A stretch of 64,000 nucleotides of DNA from Paraburkholderia kururiensis JCM 10599 = LMG 19447 (GTDB taxonomy: Bacteria > Pseudomonadota > Gammaproteobacteria > Burkholderiales > Burkholderiaceae), in assembly GCF_003986935.1 (NCBI RefSeq), contig NZ_RJZE01000001.1, positions 186,001 through 250,000 on the forward strand, in the 5' to 3' direction. Under the pieces are notes generated by a model that was given only the letters and a program-made list of their open reading frames with translations, made no database searches and had not been told where the DNA came from. This document shows, piece by piece, positions 60,763-64,000 of this stretch (position 1 is its first letter; each line of letters opens with the position of its first letter). A program made the position numbers and the translations under genes.

Positions 60763-61368
60763 ATGAGCAGAAAACTGAAAATCGTCGGGGTATCGGGCAG
60801 CGTGCACCGGCCGTCGCGCACCCATGTGCTCGTGGAGCATCTGGTGACGACGCTTGCAACCAGCCTTGCTGCGGACACTCATCTCGTGGAGCTTGGCGAG
60901 ATTGCGCCCCAGCTTGCCGCCTCATTGGATCGCGACCGGCTGACGCCGGACGTGCGCGCCCATATCGACGCCATCGAATCCGCCGATCTGCTCGTTGTGG
61001 GCAGCCCCGTGTATCGCGCCTCGTTTACAGGGCTCTTCAAGCACCTGTTCGACCTCGTGCATCACGAAGCGTTGTTCGATATACCCGTGCTGCTCGCCGC
61101 AACCGGCGGCAGCGAGCGGCACGCGCTCGTGATCGACCATCAGTTGCGCCCACTCTTCAGCTTCTTCCAGGCACACACGTTACCCATTGGCGTCTATGCG
61201 TCCGAACGTGATTTCGATCACTACGCCATTGCCAGCGACTCACTGCGCGACCGCCTTGCACTAGCTGTTTCGCGAGCATTGCCGTTCGTACAGCAGCGGT
61301 CTTCGCTATCCAGTGCAGATTCCTTCTCTACGCCCTCACCTGCGCACGCTGTTACGGCCGCTGCGTGA
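60763..61368 (+). CDS. msuE: NAD(P)H-dependent FMN reductase (MsuE-like)
   Basis: A 201-residue flavodoxin-fold reductase supplying FMNH2 to two-component monooxygenases. It shows the phosphate-binding start VGVSGSVHRPSRTHVLVEHL, SADLLVVGSPVYRASFTGLF and LLAATGGSERHALVIDHQLR, which are features of the MsuE/SsuE family. Its gene follows a sigma-54 promoter and precedes sfnG by 34 bases, so it most likely feeds SfnG and perhaps the SfnB/DszC-like enzyme. ATG 60763 is preferred over one 7 codons upstream. Confidence 0.9.
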   Translation: MSRKLKIVGVSGSVHRPSRTHVLVEHLVTTLATSLAADTHLVELGEIAPQLAASLDRDRLTPDVRAHIDAIESADLLVVGSPVYRASFTGLFKHLFDLVHHEALFDIPVLLAATGGSERHALVIDHQLRPLFSFFQAHTLPIGVYASERDFDHYAIASDSLRDRLALAVSRALPFVQQRSSLSSADSFSTPSPAHAVTAAA

Positions 61369-61402
61369 ATTCCGATCCATTTGCCTTCACGAGGATTTTC
61401 CG

Positions 61403-62506
61403 ATGACCGATACCGTTTCCCGCGACGACGCCGTGAAATTCGCCTACTGGGTGCCCAACGTGAGCGGCGGCCTGGTTGTGAGCACGATCCCGCAACGCAC
61501 CGACTGGAGCCTCGAATACAACCAGAAGCTCGCACGCGTGGCCGAAGATGCCGGCTTCGAATATGCACTGAGCCAGATCCGCTTCACGGCGGGCTACGGC
61601 GCCGAATACCAGCACGAATCCGTGTCGTTCAGCCAGGCGCTGTTGCACGCCACGACGAAGCTCAAGGTGCTTGCCGCCATCCTGCCTGGGCCGTGGCATC
61701 CGGCCGTGGTCGCCAAGCAGATTGCCACCATCGACCACATCTCGAACGGGCGCATTGCGATCAACGTGGTAAGCGGCTGGTTCAAGGGCGAGTTCACGGC
61801 GATCGGCGAACCGTGGCTTGAACACGACGAGCGGTATCGGCGGTCGAACGAATTCATTCGTGCCTTGAAGGGCATCTGGACGCAAGACCGCTTCACGTTC
61901 AAAGGCGATTTCTATCGCTTCAACGAATACACGTTGAGCCCCAAGCCTGTTCAGAAGCCACATCCCGAAATCTTCCAGGGCGGCAGCTCGCGTGCCGCTC
62001 GCGACAACGCAGCAAGCGTTTCGGATTGGTATTTCACCAACGGCAATACGGTGGAAAACCTGAAGGCCCAGATCGACGACATTCAAAGCAAGGCCGCAAA
62101 GAACGGACACACGGTGCGCATTGGCGTGAATGCCTTCGTCATCGCGCGCGATACGGAAGAAGAAGCGAAGGCCGTGCTCGACGACATCATCCGGCATGCG
62201 CACGTGGAAGCCGTGCATGCATTCGGCGATGCGGTGAAGGAGGCAGGCAAGGCGTCGCCCGAGGGCGAAGGCAACTGGGCGAAGTCCACCTTCGAAGACC
62301 TCGTGCAGTACAACGACGGCTTCCGCACGAATCTGATCGGCACGCCGCAGCAGATTGCCGAACGCATCGTCGAGCTGAAGTCCGTGGGCGTCGATCTCGT
62401 GCTTGCCGGTTTCCTGCACTTCATCGAGGAAGTGGAGTATTTCGGGAAGAAGGTCTTGCCGCTCGTGCGTGAGCTTGAAGCGGCACGCGAGGCGAAGGCG
62501 GCATGA
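61403..62506 (+). CDS. sfnG: FMNH2-dependent dimethylsulfone monooxygenase
   Basis: Two-component monooxygenase converting dimethylsulfone to methanesulfinate with FMNH2. The 367-residue TIM-barrel protein of the bacterial luciferase-like family opens KFAYWVPNVSGGLVVSTIPQ, typical of SfnG, and contains NQKLARVAEDAGFEYALSQI, VLAAILPGPWHPAVVAKQIA, ISNGRIAINVVSGWFKGEF and EIFQGGSSRAARDNAA. It shares a promoter with the FMN reductase and overlaps the following ABC ATPase gene by four bases. Confidence 0.94.
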   Translation: MTDTVSRDDAVKFAYWVPNVSGGLVVSTIPQRTDWSLEYNQKLARVAEDAGFEYALSQIRFTAGYGAEYQHESVSFSQALLHATTKLKVLAAILPGPWHPAVVAKQIATIDHISNGRIAINVVSGWFKGEFTAIGEPWLEHDERYRRSNEFIRALKGIWTQDRFTFKGDFYRFNEYTLSPKPVQKPHPEIFQGGSSRAARDNAASVSDWYFTNGNTVENLKAQIDDIQSKAAKNGHTVRIGVNAFVIARDTEEEAKAVLDDIIRHAHVEAVHAFGDAVKEAGKASPEGEGNWAKSTFEDLVQYNDGFRTNLIGTPQQIAERIVELKSVGVDLVLAGFLHFIEEVEYFGKKVLPLVRELEAAREAKAA

Positions 62507-63324
62507 ACGTGGTGCGCTCATCCGCTACGGGAAGCGTGGCCGCGACACATGCCGCGGACGTCCCGCTGCTTTCGCTCGAGAACATTTCGCTGTCGTTCGA
62601 TGGTGTTCAGGCCATTGCCGACTTGAGTTTCGATGTGGAGGCCGGCGCCATCTGCTCGCTGATCGGCCCAAACGGTGCGGGCAAGAGTTCGCTGCTGAAC
62701 GTCATCAACGGCGTGTACGCACCGCAGCGCGGCACGATCCGCTTCGCGGGCCACGCGTATGCGCGGATGAACGCCTACCACGCGGCACACACCGGCATCG
62801 CGCGAACGTTCCAGAACATCGCGCTCTTTCGGCGGATGAGCGTGCTCGACAACGTACTGACGGGGCGCAGCTTGCACCGGCACAGCACGTGGATCGAGCA
62901 GACCTTCGGCGTAGGCCGCGCGCGACGCGATGAAGTGCAGCAACGCGAGCACGCGGACAACGTGATCGACGCACTCGATCTCACCCGTTATCGCAGCACG
63001 CCGGTCGGCACGCTGTCGTATGGCTTGCAGAAACGTGTGGAACTGGCACGGGCACTCGCCGCCGAGCCTCGGCTCTTGCTGCTCGACGAACCGATGGCCG
63101 GCATGAATGCCACAGAAAAAGCCGAGATGGCACGTTTCATCGCCGATGCAAACGCGCGGCTCGGCGTGACAGTCGTGCTGATCGAGCACGACATCGGCCT
63201 GGTGATGGACATTTCCAGCCACGTCGTAGTGCTCGATTACGGCAAGAAGATCGCCGACGGCACGCCCGCCGAGGTGCGTGCGAACCCGGCTGTGCTCGCC
63301 GCCTATCTCGGCACGCGCCACTGA
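62503..63324 (+). CDS. LIV-type ABC transporter ATPase (LivG-like)
   Basis: A 273-residue ATPase of the branched-chain amino acid (HAAT) family. It has Walker A GPNGAGKSS, LivG-type IARTFQNIALFRRMSVLDNV, signature LSYGLQKRVELARAL and Walker B LLLLDEPMAGMN, then EHDIGLVMDISSHVVVLDYG and the LivG C-terminal PAEVRANPAVLAAYLG. The ATG overlaps the sfnG stop, so it is made with the sulfone monooxygenase; the cargo may be an organosulfur compound rather than an amino acid. That is inference from context. Confidence 0.92.
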   Translation: MNVVRSSATGSVAATHAADVPLLSLENISLSFDGVQAIADLSFDVEAGAICSLIGPNGAGKSSLLNVINGVYAPQRGTIRFAGHAYARMNAYHAAHTGIARTFQNIALFRRMSVLDNVLTGRSLHRHSTWIEQTFGVGRARRDEVQQREHADNVIDALDLTRYRSTPVGTLSYGLQKRVELARALAAEPRLLLLDEPMAGMNATEKAEMARFIADANARLGVTVVLIEHDIGLVMDISSHVVVLDYGKKIADGTPAEVRANPAVLAAYLGTRH

Positions 63325-63340
63325 CCCATGGATTGAACCG

Positions 63341-64000
63341 ATGGATTTCTTTTTCGAAGTGCTGGCCGGCGGCCTGCTTGCCGGCGTCATGTATTCGCTC
63401 GTTGCGATCGGTTTTGTGCTGATCTATAAGGCTTCGGGCGTCTTCAACTATGCGCAGGGTGCGCTGGTATTGTTCGGCGCACTCACGTTCGTGAGCCTCG
63501 TCGAGCGGCACATTGCGCCGTGGCTCGCGTTCGCCATCACGCTTGCGGCGCTTGTCGCCATCGCACTCGCGGTAGGGCGGTTCGTGTTGCGGCCGCTCGT
63601 GAACCGTGCGCCCATCGTGCTCTTCATGGCGACGCTCGGCTTGAGCTTCATTCTCGAAGGCGCGGCGCAACTCGTGTGGGGCGCACAGGTACACGGTCTC
63701 GACATCGGCATCGACGACAAACCGCTCGCGCTCGCGGGCGTGATGATCAGCCAGCTCGATCTATTTGCCGCCGCAACGGCCGGCGTGCTCGTCACCGTGC
63801 TCGCGCTGCTCGCGCGATATACGCGCTTCGGCCTTTCGCTGCGCGCCGTGGCCGACGACCCGCTTGCCGCGCTCGCCGTCGGCATACGGTTGCCGCGCGT
63901 GTGGGCTGTCGTCTGGGCACTCGCGGGCTTCGCGAGCCTTGTGGCCGGGCTATTGTGGGGCGCGCGGCTCGGCGTGCAGTTCTCGCTGTCGCTCGTCGTG
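63341..64000 (+). CDS. LIV-type ABC permease (LivH-like), cut by the window end
   Basis: The first 220 codons of a branched-chain-type permease; no stop before the window ends. It opens MDFFFEVLAGGLLAGVMYSL, then AIGFVLIYKASGVFNYAQGA, the LivH hallmark, and later FGLSLRAVADDPLAALAVGI, the permease coupling segment. At least five helices are visible. It starts 16 bases after the LivG-like gene. LivM-, LivF- and binding-protein genes would be expected beyond the window. Confidence 0.92.
   Translation, partial: MDFFFEVLAGGLLAGVMYSLVAIGFVLIYKASGVFNYAQGALVLFGALTFVSLVERHIAPWLAFAITLAALVAIALAVGRFVLRPLVNRAPIVLFMATLGLSFILEGAAQLVWGAQVHGLDIGIDDKPLALAGVMISQLDLFAAATAGVLVTVLALLARYTRFGLSLRAVADDPLAALAVGIRLPRVWAVVWALAGFASLVAGLLWGARLGVQFSLSLVV

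Noticed and set aside
1..64000. tRNA, rRNA, CRISPR arrays, insertion sequences, prophage or integrase genes
   Set aside because: None seen; no transposase-like protein, terminal inverted repeats or spaced identical repeats were found.

Overview
This window is high-GC, densely coded DNA from a betaproteobacterium. Gene content and protein style (Burkholderiales porin, acdS/acdR, DUF3138-like outer-membrane protein, puu and sfn gene sets) point to Burkholderiaceae, most likely a soil- or plant-associated Paraburkholderia-like species. I see no rRNA, tRNA, insertion sequence, prophage or CRISPR array.

Layout. 1-2.9 kb: start of a suf Fe-S assembly operon (Rrf2 regulator, sufB, sufC, reading left) behind an IscR-type operator. 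3.1-5.6 kb: small RRM-like protein, VOC protein, DHA2 exporter. 5.7-9.6 kb: a 1305-residue protein ending in a cholera/pertussis-toxin-like ADP-ribosyltransferase domain, with a strongly folded 5' leader; this is the most novel item. 9.7-13.5 kb: porin, DUF1697 protein, and the divergent ACC deaminase pair acdS/acdR. 14-17.9 kb: a left-reading signalling operon (PAS kinase, CheY-like receiver, CheC-like protein, degenerate HD-GYP regulator). 18-24.4 kb: glycine-zipper lipoprotein, GH27 alpha-galactosidase, squalene-synthase-like enzyme, NTF2-like protein, an ECF41 sigma factor with its AhpD-like partner and promoter, and an ICMT-like methyltransferase. 24.6-30.1 kb: an aberrant Nramp protein with two PRC-barrel-like partners, DUF488, alpha/beta hydrolase, TfoX-N, and aromatic aminotransferase. 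30.4-37.4 kb: OxlT-type carrier with a 42-residue companion, GST, PCC protein, zinc-ribbon membrane protein, orphan TAXI binding protein, SRPBCC and cupin proteins.

38-57.6 kb is a polyamine region. A PotD/NspS-like binding protein is translationally coupled to a Cache-GGDEF diguanylate cyclase. It is followed by agmatinase, aldehyde dehydrogenase and PuuR (left-reading). Then come puuD, puuA, a putrescine aminotransferase, a complete potFGHI importer, an outer-membrane barrel and two puuB copies (right-reading). Together these would import putrescine, gamma-glutamylate or transaminate it, and oxidise it to GABA; the binding protein-cyclase pair could report polyamine level through c-di-GMP.

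57.6-64 kb is an organosulfur (sulfone) region: an SfnB/DszC-like flavoprotein, an SfnR-type sigma-54 activator, an MsuE-like FMN reductase, SfnG dimethylsulfone monooxygenase, and the start of a LIV-type ABC transporter. The two right-reading units have sigma-54 promoters and share a near-identical 20-bp upstream palindrome, the likely activator site. Starts were chosen from ribosome binding sites and family lengths; uncertain ones are flagged.
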